Under the pieces are notes generated by a model that saw nothing but the letters and a program-made list of their open reading frames with translations, ran no database searches and was not told the origin of the DNA. A program made the translations under genes and the position numbers. Shown piece after piece: positions 51,464-63,870 of a stretch of DNA of 64,000 bases. Within the stretch, counting starts at the first letter, position 1, and each line of letters opens with the position of its first letter. The stretch lies in NCBI GenBank assembly GCA_037074765.1, contig JBAMDO010000040.1, positions 372,001 through 436,000 of the forward strand, read 5' to 3'. This DNA comes from Mansonella perstans (Eukaryota; Nematoda; Chromadorea; Rhabditida; Onchocercidae).

Positions 51464-54400
51464 TATCAACAACCATATCGTTAATACGTTTCACAACCGT
51501 CGGACATTTGCGTATCCAGTCATAAATAACCTTAAAAATGGATTTTCTTTGACTCATACAATATGGAAATTACAAAAACCTGCCTTCTAAAGATTGTAAG
51601 CAACAAAAAATTACAAGTATTACATACCACATGCGAATTAGCCTCATCATAAACAGCAGCAAGTGGGCCACTAGGCGTAGTCCAAAATGCACTTCTGATC
51701 ACACGTGTGAGTTGTTTTGAATAACTTTTGTATGTATGAATATGACATAGTTTCTTCTGCTCGCTATCTAAGTCCAAAGAGTACAAAATATGAGTCACTG
51801 TTTCGTGACGCTGGCTGGGAGCAAATGTTAACATTACATTGCCACTTTCCTGATCATAGCAAAACGAATTTATAGAACCTGAAAGTGAAAAGAAATCAAA
51901 CCGATAAAAACTACAATATTCCATAAATGAGCCTTTAAAAAACAAAGAAAACTCACCCTGATCAGACACCAAGATATGTGGTTGCATATGATAATAAAGT
52001 ACACATTCTTTCAACGAAGTGACGAAAAGTAAAGATTGCCTTGTACAAAACTGTATATTTATGATAGGGAGACGTCCTTTGCAGCAAGTTATGTCAAAAG
52101 GCTCAGCTGCTGGATTGCGGAGATTGAATTTCAAAACCCTACCTAAAATAGGCGCGGAAATCAAAAAAAAAAAGTGAAGTTATTAAAAAAGAGAATGAAC
52201 AAGAAGTAAAAGACTAATGTAGTAAAATCCATGCGCAGAATCTCGCATGGATGGGTTCCCGAAATTTACCATTAATAAGACCAACTGCTACATCATCCTC
52301 GCTCATCCAGCAACAACACCAACCAGAAGCCGGCAGGGGAATGCGGTGCTGGACTCTTGGATGATTATCGAAGCTGAAAACTATTTTTATACCAATAACT
52401 GATGATAATATCCCATTTTCCACCTTGGAACTGCCGCATACCAGTAACATCATCAAATAACATAAATATAGATCATTCGATCTCACCGCTGGACTACTTA
52501 ATATATTCACTTATGCTGTTTATAAACAAAACGGCACAATAATTTTTTCAAAACTATTCAGAATTCTAATTCACTTCTTTTTCCGCTCACTATAATCAAC
52601 AAACCTCGTAATGCAAAGTGTATTATCTTCACCAGTTGACAACACAATTTGACGATTGAAAGGTGAAAATCTACAGCATCGAGGTTTCCTGCTGTGGACT
52701 GGAATTACAGTATCTTCACGACCATCCACTGTGATCTGAGACAACGAAGTATAATGGAGTTGAACATTTAGTTGCACACTCATCGAGAAATACCGATTCA
52801 TATATTTATAATTTAATTTTTGATATATAATAATAATTTTTTTCTTTATATATAATTTTTATAATTTTTTTATATATCAAGAAGATGTAAGGAGGTAACG
52901 TAACGAAGAAAAAACACATTAAGGAGTTATTAATGCGATTCATTTCTTTTGATAAAGTGATTTAGTTATGCAAGCAGTGAAAATATTGCGCGAGAGAAGA
53001 GCGAGAAGCAAAAAAAATTCGAGGAAGTTTGTGTTACATTAACAATAAATAAGAACAACTTAAAGTAATAAATGACCAGTTTCAATCCATATGGCATAAA
53101 AAGATCGTTCCTAACTTTACAAGCTACCACAAAACATTCGCCATTCGCATCTAACGATCGAGAACCTGGTTCTGACGACAACTGAATAACCGGGCCCGAG
53201 AACAATGAAAAATAAGCACCTTTCATCATTTTAGCAGCAGGGGCTACTGTTGACCTAGAACTATCATGATTCATTCTGATCCAAAGCTTATTAATGTTAT
53301 AATCTTTTGAGGAATTGAACAAAAAAAATCCCCTCCTTATTTAATCAAAAAATGTGACTTATGAATCACAGTAAACCTTTCAACACTGCAAGAGACAGTG
53401 CAAGACCAACTTTTGTAATTTCTGAAATCAATGGAATACAAACAAATGGACAGTGAATAAGCGAACTGTTGAAACGCATACTCCTACTTCTAGTTAATTA
53501 CCAATAGTATAAATTATCCAGTGTCAGACCAATCATGTGCGTCAAAACATGAATCCGAAAAAACACGAAAATATAACAACCTACCCCGATTTGTTCCCAT
53601 GATTCTCCTGAAGAGCTATTTTCGCTCTTAATTGTGCATTTTCATGGTTTAATCTTTCGATCTCAGCTTTGTATGGATTACGTTTCCCTTCTTTTGCAAT
53701 TTTTTCTTTTAGCCGCTGATTTTCAAGACGTAAACTATCATTCTCAGCCTTGTAGGCATTATTCGCCTCTTTTAAACATTCCAGTTCCGTTGTATCAAGT
53801 GCCTGCAATTTGGATTATCGTACGGGTTCCGTTCATGCTTTTAATGCCTAACCATCACATAAGGAACAAAAAAGCAACTTTTTGATATCTTAATGCACAC
53901 CAAATGAAACTGTTTGCTTAAAACTTATTTGCTTATTTTCTATTCCATAATGGATGAAACTCCAATCTTCACCAGAAAATAAAATTGAATAACTTCCAGT
54001 AAGGAGAAAAGTCTGAAGAATGCTAACTACCTTTACAGCTCGTACATACAAGCGGCGTATATCAGTAAGTCGTGCTTTCGTCTTACATTGTGGACATTTC
54101 GCAGTTTTTTCGGTTCGAATCCACCTTTCAATACAGGATTGCCCGAACAGGTGTCCACATTTTAAACACACTACCCTAAAAAACTTGCCATCTAATCTGT
54201 TATCGTAAGAATAATATGACTAGAGCGAAAACAGCATGTTGTAATAAAACAACTCTAGACTTACCTGTGAGAACCTGAAATTGTATACGGTTCAAAACAA
54301 ATTGAACAACTTTTTTCATCACCACCAATCCCTGCAAAATAAATAAACATATAAATATATATATATGCATAGATAGCTTGGATCTCACGGGACAAAATCT

Positions 54401-55052
54401 TAAACTAAAAGCTCTGCCAGTTAAAAGCAAGCCTTTCCAGAAGACTGATTCATAGATGGAATCAGTTTATGCATTGACATCACTAGAAGTGATACAATAA
54501 ACAATGATAATTTTGAATTCAAAACAGATATAACCTTCACTGTCATCACTATCCGTAGGTCTACGGCGACGCTTCTTATTAACATTATCGTCATCAGCTT
54601 CTTCATCACTACTCCAGATGAGACGTGATGCTCGATAACGTGGTTGTTCAGGTCCTCGATTCTAAAATGATGGCCGATTACAAAATAATATGAAGGCATA
54701 TTATTTGCCATCAATTTACAGCATATGAGAATCTGATTGTTCTTCTATTTTACAGCTAATAACAGCATGAAATTTTTTACATATCCTGAATACTGCATAA
54801 TATGTTAGCTAGATGATAACCCTGGAATCTTGATGCAAAATTTTGTCTATGATGAAGTTTAACTCTGCCATTTATAGTTCAGGGCATTCTGAAAAAGTAA
54901 CTTACATCATCAGTGGCGCTTTCCACTTCAATATATGAATGACTTTCTAATACAATTCGATGATTGCTTTGTTCGTCGGATACAGTAAATCTATCATTAC
55001 TATCTTCCAAAATTATTACAGCATCATCATAATTTTCTGGTTCCGCTGTCAT
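51375..55052 (-). CDS. RFWD3: RFWD3-type E3 ubiquitin ligase (RING, coiled coil, WD40-like)
   Basis: RFWD3 ubiquitinates RPA and other factors at stalled replication forks and acts in ATR and Fanconi anaemia repair in vertebrates. ATG at 55052 starts an acidic N-terminus (MTAEPENYDDAVIILEDSND). It is followed by an arginine/acid-rich stretch (RASRLIWSSDEEADDD, KKRRRRPTDSDDSE). A RING finger comes next (CSICFEPYTISGSHRLVCLK, CGHLFGQSCIERWIR, CPQCKTKARLTDIRRLYVRA), then a coiled coil (53.58-53.81 kb, KAENDSLRLENQRLKEKIAK). The C-terminal half is a WD40-like propeller over 51.5-53.3 kb (CCRFSPFNRQIVLSTGEDNT, SGWCCCWMSEDDVAVGLING). It ends VDIREIVGNDMQ and IYFLETRC at 51375. A splice acceptor (CTATAG) five bases before the ATG suggests trans-splicing. 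Confidence 0.9.
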
Positions 55053-55811
55053 TTAGTCTATAGATAGTGAAATGGAAAAGAAAAATATGAGAATAAGCAA
55101 TAAATCAAAAATAAAAAAAGATCAAATAGGAGTGTAAAAAGATTAAAATGAGTTACCAAAAACAGACTATAGAAAAAGCATGCTAGAAAAAAGATTTAAG
55201 CTATGTTAAAAGGTCAGTTATGAAGAAAATTATGCAAATAACTATTCTGAATACATTATTACCCTCATAAATTTGCATAATTTTTTGCTTGAATGAAATA
55301 TTTGATCATTTCAGCTATTTATAATAACTCAAATGTTACAAGCGAAGCAAAACTACAATCGGAAAGATATAAGCAATTTCAAAGTGAATTAATAATAGAA
55401 ATGCTTATAGCAGTGATCTAAATTATCATTAGTTTAAAGAACACGTACCTCACGTAAAGCCACTGAGACAACCACATATACGAAAACATATACCAGTCGA
55501 AAATTTCAATGCCAATACAATGGTGTTTACATCTGATATTTCACTTGCCCGAGCCGTTATTTGTTTCGCGGGTTTTTGCCTAATTGTTAAATTTAAGAAC
55601 GATTTAATCTTTTTAAGTGATAAAGTTGCTTACTTCAACGTGTATGTTTATCAAATGATTTTGAAGATTGAGAATGTTATTTTGACGTATTTCACGCATA
55701 CACACAATTCAGAACATCTAGAATTGTTTCATTTTGTGTGTAGTAAGAACTGTGCTGATGAATGATTTAATAGCTGAAGTTATACTATTTTGGTATTTTG
55801 GTCTTTCTGTT

Positions 55812-55949
55812 CATCGAATAATTCTTTATGGAATAATTCTTTATCATCGAATAATTCTTTATCATCGAATAATTCTTTACCGAATAATTCTTTATTGAAA
55901 AATTCTTTATTGAATAATTCTTTATCACATTCTTTATCATCGAATAATC
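55812..55949. repeat. Degenerate minisatellite, 15/18-bp units
   Basis: About eight copies of CGAATAATTCTTTAT, some extended by CAT to 18 bases, lie in a row with small changes. Because unit lengths are multiples of three, one minus-strand frame stays open through the array and reads repeats of NYSIK and NYSMIK. That frame lacks an ATG at its start. Confidence 0.85.
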
Positions 55950-56096
55950 ACGTGATAGCGTCTTGTAATCATCTTCAACGTTGCTCGTTGATATTCCGAG
56001 CAATTTTAAATAAGGGCGAATGTAATCTTTTTCTACCTCTGAAGTAATGAGTGTTATATCTGTCATAAGATGAAATGCAGCAATCATCGATCCGAA

Positions 56097-56375
56097 AATA
56101 GTTAACAGTGTTGAACAACAATAGAACAATGATCATAAAATGCTTTAATCGAAATATTTTTAAATCTTTGAATTCCATCAAATATTTTCGATGCAACATA
56201 GATACTGAGAAATCACATTTAATGTACAATATAATATATAGCGTTAACGAAGTTCTGTGTAACAGTTATATGTTGAAATTTACTTACAATTCAATTGAAC
56301 ATATATGTTTAACATTTGAAATAGTAAATTTAGGATGGCAAAGTTCAAGTAATGATAGTAAATCAACATATTTTA
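56097..56375 (-). CDS. Weak two-exon candidate
   Basis: One stretch (LELCHPKFTISNVKHICSIE) ends in a GTAAGT donor near 56281. It joins in phase to a stretch after a TTTCTCAG acceptor at about 56209 (IYVASKIFDGIQRFKNISIK) that stops at about 56102. No start or upstream exon was found. All three frames are fairly open here, so this may be chance. Confidence 0.18.
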
Positions 56376-57369
56376 AGCAGTAATATGAGTAAAAATGTGA
56401 GAAAACCTAAAATGAATGAGCAGCCTAGACGATCCTTTTATATACACTGAAATTTGATTCTCTTATTTTATCGTATTTGTTCTAAAGGCACCTACAGCAT
56501 TATTTAAATAATTTCAGTAATTTAATAATGCTATTGGTCAAAATGATTTTGAGTATCCAGTCGGAATTTCTACAAGTAATGATATCCAGGGTGTGCCGAA
56601 TACGATCTCAGATCATTAGTTGCAATACACAATAGCTTATATGAAAATACAACTAGGCGTTTATTATCAACTATCTGTATGTTAGCCAAATATTGTTTTA
56701 CTGAAAATGTGTTAATCCTTTTTTGCATAAGCAAATAAAAATTGCTTACATAAATGTTATCAATTTACTTTTACTGCCAATAGTTTTAAGATTCTGTAAT
56801 TCCAATCTATTTCCAAACTTGGCATAATTCACTATGATATATTCATCTTTCACACTTCACAATCCCAAGACATTAGAGATATTCTACAACATACAATATT
56901 TTATTAAACATTTTAAACATAAAAAATAAAAAAGTAAAAATTAATAATTAAAAAAAAAAAACAAAACAAAACAGGACAAAAAAATAAAAAAAGCGGGAAA
57001 TAATTATTATAACAACTAAAACTAGATAAGCTAGAAAAATAAGTTAATAACGAAAAAACTCTCTTAAAAAAAAAAAAAAAAAAGAAAAAAAAAAACCAAA
57101 ACAACAAAATATGAATGCCAAACATGCAATCTCAAAGAAATATAACAACTTATAAATAAAATACCTAAGCATATAACAATACAACTCTTTAAAGCATCTC
57201 ATTGAAAAACTTGGACAAAACAATAAAATAAAAAAAAAAAAAAAAAAAAAAAACCAAAATAAAACAGAAAAAATAAAAAGTTAAAAACTAGGATTAAACC
57301 TAATTAAATTAAAAAACCCAAAATTCTGGTTGCTCAAATCAAAACTAAAGTTTAATATTAACCTAAACT

Positions 57370-57640
57370 TACGATCTGCTTTCTATAATAATCATATCTC
57401 ATAGGATGATAGCCATACGTTGGAGTATTTTTTCTAGAAGAACTTCAATATAAACCAAACGAAAGAATCGGTCATGAGAGGTACATTCAAAACATAAGCA
57501 GGGCTATGTCGATTTCTACTACGTCCATTATAAAAGGAAATACTCAAAAATCGAGAAGTAAAAGTTAAATAATAATTAAATAACACAAGACCAATAAAAG
57601 TAATAACAGATTCCAAAGAAGAAATTCTGAAATACATGGT
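57370..57640 (-). pseudogene. T-rich hydrophobic open stretch, possible mitochondrial-DNA-like insert
   Basis: The minus strand is T-rich and reads ISSLESVITFIGLVLFNYYL followed by a polar part (SFYNGRSRNRHSPAYV). After a frame change it continues with tyrosine-rich NTPTYGYHPMRYDYY and a GTAAGT. Strong T bias on the sense strand and a membrane helix of this kind are seen in chromadorean mitochondrial genes; ISSLxSVI is reminiscent of a cytochrome oxidase helix. The match is from memory and weak. It could equally be exons of a nuclear membrane protein. Confidence 0.2.
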
Positions 57641-57999
57641 TTTTTTTTCTTAATAGTTTTTTTCAATGCTAATTTTTTTTTAATGCAATTGTAATTATTA
57701 TTCGGAATTTTGAAATTTTTGAGGAAGACCTCATTAATGCAATTAGTTTCCAGAAACAGATCCCACTATTTAACACAGTTTCATTTCGCTGATTTTAAAG
57801 TCCTTCAATAGCATTGATTTCTGAATGATTAATACATTTCTTAGTCCAGCATCTCCAGTATGCCTTTCCTAACTCCATTGCTTCATTTATATTTGTCATT
57901 TCAGCATTCCTGCCCTTGTTCTGTTTATTTTATTGAAATTTTCGCTAAAAAAATTTTTTAAAAAACAAATTCTTTATTTTTGCTTTTGAAAACAGTTAT

Positions 58000-58325
58000 T
58001 CAATATAATTGGCCGTTCTGCGAGACAATCGCAGTACAGTCGAACATTAGTGAAATATGTCTTTAATCCATAGTTTCAGATTGAACAAGATCACAAGATT
58101 TTTCCTGCTCGAAAGAGGTTCGAAATTTCTGTCTAAATAAACCGAACGAACACAGAATATAATAGTGCTCAACCAGCGCTTTCGGATAAAACTGCTAGAA
58201 ATTTTTGGAGCGGTGTAAGAAACAACTCCATTCCAAATATTACCCCCAAAATCAGGTTTATTCCAAATGCAAATTTTCCCGCACAAAGCTATGCATTTCA
58301 ACCATCACTCTGTTTTATTTATTTT
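58000..58325. other. GC-richer block open on both strands
   Basis: This block is noticeably less AT-rich than its surroundings. The + strand has one frame running through the block with only two stops (a TAG and a TAA), reading IIGRSARQSQYSRTLVKYVF, then ARNFWSGVRNNSIPNITPKI. The minus strand has an 85-codon ATG frame (58047-58301) reading CIALCGKICIWNKPDFGGNI. One of these may be a decayed gene. I cannot tell which strand is real. Confidence 0.3.
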
Positions 58326-58886
58326 TTGATAAGTTAAATTAATATTGATGACAATACATCGAACGGTATACGACTACTTTTTATACTTGGTAGAAATTTT
58401 ACAGCTTTTTGCCAAAAAAAAACTTATTTTTTATTTTTCAAATGAAATTCACTTGTATACATTGTAAACATATTCGAAATTTCACTGAAAGTATATCTAC
58501 ATATATACAATGAACAAATATATGTTACACATATATGAATGAGATTTTTGTATCAAGCATATTTCTCAGTATTTTATAATTGAGATGAGTATTTTAGAAA
58601 AAATCAATAATAAGACGATGTCCGAGTAATATTTGTTATAGAAACTCACTGATTACTATATTCATAACACTTATTTATAATTTACAATCCCTTTCCTCTT
58701 TTTCCGCCATATAATTCTCATCTGAACTGTTGTTGGAATTATCATTCTTCCAATTCGTAATTATTTTATAAAATTAAAACATTTATAGCATTGAAAAAAT
58801 TTGAAAAAAAAACTAAGTTGAAAAAATTCAAAAGAGATTTTAAAACAATGGTGTATCAAAAACGAAGACAGTATGTTGATTAAACA

Positions 58887-60775
58887 TTAGTTACTATTAG
58901 CATTATCCTTCTCAATTGCTTCGCACTGTTCCCTTTCTGATATATAATTACAATAGCAACAAGTAATGAATAACAATAAGACCTGAAAAAATTTTTTTTC
59001 ATTTAATTATTTTGCTTTGTGCTGACGTTCTGTTAAGAATTATAATATTGTCATTCGATCACTTAGGCATACTGGAAATAGCCGTAGAAATACGGAATAC
59101 AAGTTTGCAGTTTTAATTGTCGTCTATTTAAAACCCATTACTGCTATTCATGTATAAATTACTAGAGGGGACTTTTCATCCTTTGTAAACAAAAATTCAT
59201 GTTTATTCCACATCTCAGTGCACTTATCATTAACAACTATCTACCTCAAGTACAAAGCTAAAAAGAATGACTGCAAGAAAGGAAGGAGAGACAAGTTAGA
59301 CACGTATTTTATCCGTGGAAATAAGATTCACCTGAAATGAAAAAAATACCAACAGTAATATAAAAATGATTCGCTCAGTTTGTTTCAGCAATTCCAAATG
59401 GTTATTGCAAACAGTATTACTACCACAATCACTATTATGGCTTTCCTCTGACTGAGAACGCCATTGAGATATTACGGTTGCATGTATCTGGAAATGTTTT
59501 AGAAAAATTGAAACATTCAAGAAAATAAAGCAGTTTTACTTTGCAACGTTCTTCCTAGAATCTACTAACTGGGATCATCATTTAAGGTCAACCGTAATCG
59601 TGCAACTCTTGAAAATGATAAAAAAAGATCAGTCGGTAATCAAATTACTCCATCAGTTGTGATACAAGGAATCAGTCAACAATTTCACAATTCAGTGCAC
59701 ATTCTTTCACTTTAATTTTATTTGCAACAATTTGTTGAAAATATACCTTTTGCTGATTGGCAAGAGCAAAAGCTGATAGACTAAACTGAACAGATATTTG
59801 TACCAATAACATCACTATGTGCTGGAAATGGTAGTATGGAATTATGCTTAGATTGAATCAAATTAAAACTATGCAGAATTTAAACAGTATTTGATGGAAA
59901 ATGTTGTAGTTCATTCTTCATTGAAGTACTTACTACCTATATTCTATATCTCCTATCACTGAACACAAGATTTGTGGTCCTTAAGTTATTGATTTGCTTT
60001 AATTTCATTAGTATAAATGTAAAAAAAAAACCATATTACTACACATCAAAGCAATCAATTTTTCCTCACTGATCAGGTTGAATCGAACTTGATTTGATTT
60101 TAAATAAAATAAAACCGCTTATAGGACATATTGTAGTGTACCAAGAATGTATTAAATGACAACCGCAAGTGTCTGCTACTAATATTATCTTGCCAAACAT
60201 TGGAAGAAATCTTGTCGCAAATTCAATTCAACATTTAGGAAAAACATATTAACAGTTAATGCTTATTTTTATCCTATTATCAGATATTTTTTAAAACAAA
60301 ATTAATTTTTCAAGTTCCTCATTAATCTTATTCCATAATAGTGCGATTCAGTAAACGTAGGAATATACTTACCAGGAATATAAAAAATGAGCTACACAAT
60401 ATTAATGATATTATTCCGAATACTGATAATAAAAATATTGAAATACTCGTTAAGCCAATAAAAAATACAGCACATGAATACTAAAATGTATGCAGTTTAC
60501 GGTCCAATTATTTAAAAACAAATATTCCAGATATATTGATAACTCTAAATATCAAATTTTTATACTTTGAAATTCATGAAATTTTACACAATTTCGATTT
60601 TGTCTTGCTATAAATACCATACCTGATGATGATCCGCAACAGGATTGGGAGATATTCCGGCGCTTGGAGGTGAAAACCATGAGAATATAGCAATGAATAA
60701 AAAAAAATCGAAACCAACTGCAATACGTATACTTGTGAGAATAATGGAAAAGGTTCAAAAATTCGGTATGTCTTC
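58887..60775 (-). CDS. Putative four-pass (tetraspan) membrane protein, 5' end unresolved
   Basis: Five exons join with every intron in phase 0, at about 60624-60775, 60376-60485, 59747-59822, 59332-59488 and 58887-58981. Acceptors are TTTTAG, TTTCCAG, TTTCCAG and TTTTTTCAG, and the stop is TAA 58887-58889. The protein shows a first hydrophobic segment (FDFFLFIAIFSWF), a short loop (PPSAGISPNPVADHHQ), two close helices (GLTSISIFLLSVFGIISLIL; HIVMLLVQISVQFSLSAFAL), and a loop of about 45 residues with two cysteines (DCGSNTVC). A last helix follows (IIFILLLVFFSFQVLLLF), ending in CCYC and a polar tail. The topology resembles tetraspanins or claudin-like proteins, but the CCG motif is absent. 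In-frame stops lie upstream of the first exon and no ATG was found. Confidence 0.58.
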
Positions 60776-61388
60776 TTTATCATAGCTTTTGAAATGGATG
60801 CTTGTTTAATAATGACTAGATCGATATGAATATTGTTGAATTTCCCTATAGTGACCAGGAAATAGTTCTGGTCGATTGAAATTACTCAATGATAAACTAA
60901 ACCATCTCCAATGCTTCTAATTAATCTACATAATGCCTGGGCATTTAAAATTAGCTAAGCTCTCATTTAAATTAAAAATTGAAGAGCTCCAAAAAACAAA
61001 CTAAACTTCGAATGCCTTCTAGTAATTAATATGATAAGAATTAATATATTTGTACAAATTTATAACAGACAAAATATGAGATTTAAATTTTACTTTTTTT
61101 TCACGTTTGTTTATACGTACTATTTAAAATTTATACTGAAATAAGCTAAATAGAATAAGCGAGGAAAAACAAAGCTTCAATGCTACATTCTCCATAAAAT
61201 TAAGAAGTAATAATAGAAGAAAATAATAATCAATAAATTAACATGTATGTCAAAATAATTGATGAAATGATCGATTATTGTCAAATTAGCGAGAAAAACA
61301 TATCTATAAACAAGAAGAATGCAACACTTTAGGTAATCGATTGGAGAAAAAATTGCTGTAGTTAGCTCACTTTTCTTTCTGTATAAAT

Positions 61389-61435
61389 AATAATAACAAT
61401 AATAATAATGATAATAATAATAACAATAACAATTA

Positions 61436-61473
<38 letters not shown>

Positions 61474-61518
61474 TTAGTAATGATAGTAATAATAATAATT
61501 AATAATAATAATAATAAC
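61389..61518. repeat. Imperfect (TAA)n microsatellite
   Basis: About 130 bases of AAT/TAA units with a few interruptions (AAC, TTAG). Confidence 0.9.
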
Positions 61519-61792
61519 ATACCGCAAATAAAGAGTTGAATGTGATGGCAGTAATTTTCAATTTTTTAACGAGAACAGGAAGCATTGAGAAAAGAGAGGG
61601 AAGAAACATAGAGGGTTAAAAGGGAAGAGGTATCGCTGATACGATTCTTCCCGATACGGTGATTGAATGAATTGCTTCTTCAATGAAAAGTTTTTACGAG
61701 GCAAATGATCAACAACGTTGTTAGTAGTGAACCAGATTTTCGCTTCTATTACTGGTTTATGTTTCAGTGTATGTATGTTAGTATGTTGTGCA

Positions 61793-61818
61793 TGTGTGTG
61801 TGTGTGTGTGTGTGTGTG
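61793..61818. repeat. (TG)13 microsatellite
   Basis: Uninterrupted TG units, flanked by GTAT-rich sequence and a second short TATA patch at about 61860-61870. Confidence 0.92.
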
Positions 61819-62357
61819 CTAATGTGTTATGTATGTATGTGTATTTGTGTGTGTAATCATATATATATACATAGCACACTGATACACATATATATCTTAT
61901 CTATCTATGTACGACGATGCTATTTCGTGAATTTTTTTGACCATTTTTTATGAGAGAATAGATCTTTTTCAAACGCTTCACAGGTTTAACTGCCAGAAAT
62001 GAAAAATAATGTACAAACACAGGAAATTTGCTTTAGCTTTCCAATAAAATGCTATCACATTTGTTGGAATAGCAAGATTTGTTTTATCTTTTTTGTTGAT
62101 GAAAATTCTATATTGTACTCATAGTTGAATTTAATAGTTTTGTTCCTCTTCTAAAAGCATCAGTAAATAGGTTGTAGTATCGTACAGTTGTAGTACCATT
62201 CATTAGTAGTTTCCCACAGAAATAGCGTGAAAATAGATATAAGTCAAATCAGAGGATTTTTATTCTTATTAGATGAGTTAAAGAGAATGGATATCATATA
62301 ACATACAATATTTGGCAAGTAGCAAATGTTAGCAAAGATGCGTCTTTCTTTATTACC

Positions 62358-62383
62358 AAAAAAAAAAAAAAAAAAAAAAAAAA
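62358..62383 (+). repeat. Poly-A tract
   Basis: Run of about 26 A on the + strand. Confidence 0.9.
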
Positions 62384-63260
62384 CGGATGTTTGGATGTTC
62401 CTAATAGCCAATTTGAAGTCTGTTTGGATTTCAAATTTGCCCACTCTCAGTGAGTATTATTGTATTCTATTACAACATAGTAGCATAACTATAAATATGG
62501 CTATCAAAATGGGAAATTTAACTAACTTCAGAAAATTAACAATGTATTATTGCACATCAAACGGCTAAATTAGAAGGGTAGGCATTTACGTGATTAATCG
62601 CTTCAAAAACATATGATTTACAAAGGAATTTTCAGCTATGCCATTTAAATAGGGTTTGAACGAAAAAATCAAAAGATAAAGTTTTGGATCAGCAGATAAA
62701 AGTAACGATGAATTCTATTTACAAATAAAGGCGATACCTAAGCAATTTAAGAACAGTACTAAAATTTAGCGCAGAAGAACAGTACTTCATCAAAATTATA
62801 ACTATAGAAAGGAAAAAAAAAAACTATAACATAAAAAAAAGAAAAACAAAAAAAAAACTATGTACATATATTCTATGTAATACATCCTTCAGTAATAACT
62901 GCACACCAAATACAATACCCACAAATATTCACTTATTTCCTTGAAAGTGCTAGTAAGACTACTGTTGACCAACTGTCATTCGAAAATGTATTAGGATAAA
63001 TTGGTAGGAATAACGGTAGATTACTTACAGAATTTCCAGAAACATGAATATTTTGTACAGTCTTTATTTCCCATTTTCTTCCTGTATGTAAAACATCATG
63101 TTGCCTTTCTTATTCGATACCTTATTGAAGTATATGGAAGCAACCATGTACATCTGACTTGGATTCCATTTCAAACAGATAAAAGAATCCAATATATTTA
63201 TATTATATAGTATTTTACAACGAATTCTCATTTAAGAAGCGATCGAAATTGTCGAAGACT

Positions 63261-63870
63261 CTATTCTTCCATATTGTCATCAGATTTATTTAGCGAACTA
63301 CTGCATCCATCAATAAACGATATGTCAACAAGTTGGAGAGGTTGATTTGGCAGCTGGGGATAAAAACCTGGCCCAAGTAATGCCTCAATATCGTTTTCAA
63401 GACTGCTTGATAATACAGATATTGTTTCTTCGTTATTATAATTTTCATTCCTGCAAACAATAACAAAAAAAAAAAGTGTTAGTTAAAATCAGTTTTCCTT
63501 TTAAGGGAAAATGCTTATTTTGATCACCTCGGCAATACATATATATATAGTAACGCTTGAATCACGCGATTCTTAAATTCCTTATTCCTACAGAAACAAC
63601 AAAACAAAGACGCCTATATCATATCCTTTGCCTTTTCCTTAATCCTGCACCATTTCATGTATTTTACACTTGCCACCGTCTTCAATATTTCAGTGGCAGT
63701 ATAACTCTCTCTCAAACACCGCAATTACTATGACAAATTTAAAGTACATCAACGGACATTTCTGTAGATTGAGTTCGAGCAATTATCTCTCCGGGAGACC
63801 AGTCCAGTTTAGTATGTGTTAAGAATGATAACAATGGGCTATCTCTACCAGTCTGACATCCGGATCTTCT
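63261..63870 (-). CDS. 3' end of an unrecognised gene
   Basis: The last exon follows a GTTTGCAG acceptor at about 63451. It reads ETISVLSSSLENDIEALLGP, GFYPQLPNQPLQLVDISFID and a polar end with TAG at 63261-63263. The exon before it (about 63741-63869, acceptor TTTTTGCAG) reads RSGCQTGRDSPLLSFLTHTK, LDWSPGEIIARTQSTEMSVD. Direct joining of these two is out of phase, so a small exon is missing or another donor is used. Composition is acidic and serine/proline-containing, like a transcriptional or cytoplasmic tail. Family not recognised, and the gene probably continues beyond the window. Confidence 0.5.

Larger units (their letters stand above)
55053..58886. other. AT-rich region with minisatellite and no firm gene
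   Basis: Apart from the candidates listed at 55812-55949, 56097-56375, 57370-57640 and 58000-58325, this is AT-rich spacer. Long A tracts occur at about 57064-57097 and 57231-57252. It should contain the promoter of RFWD3 near its right-hand gene end. Confidence 0.5.
60776..63260. other. Spacer rich in simple repeats
   Basis: No supported gene. It contains a long imperfect (TAA)n array, a (TG)n array and a poly-A tract, listed separately. ORFs over the TG array (61705-61953) and the poly-A tract are products of the repeats. Confidence 0.65.

Noticed and set aside
56913..57125. Phenylalanine-rich minus-strand ORF
   Set aside because: It arises from the poly-A/poly-T tracts and shows no other coding feature.
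61705..61953. + strand ORF rich in Cys and Val
   Set aside because: It is produced by translation of the (TG)n repeat and flanking GTAT sequence.
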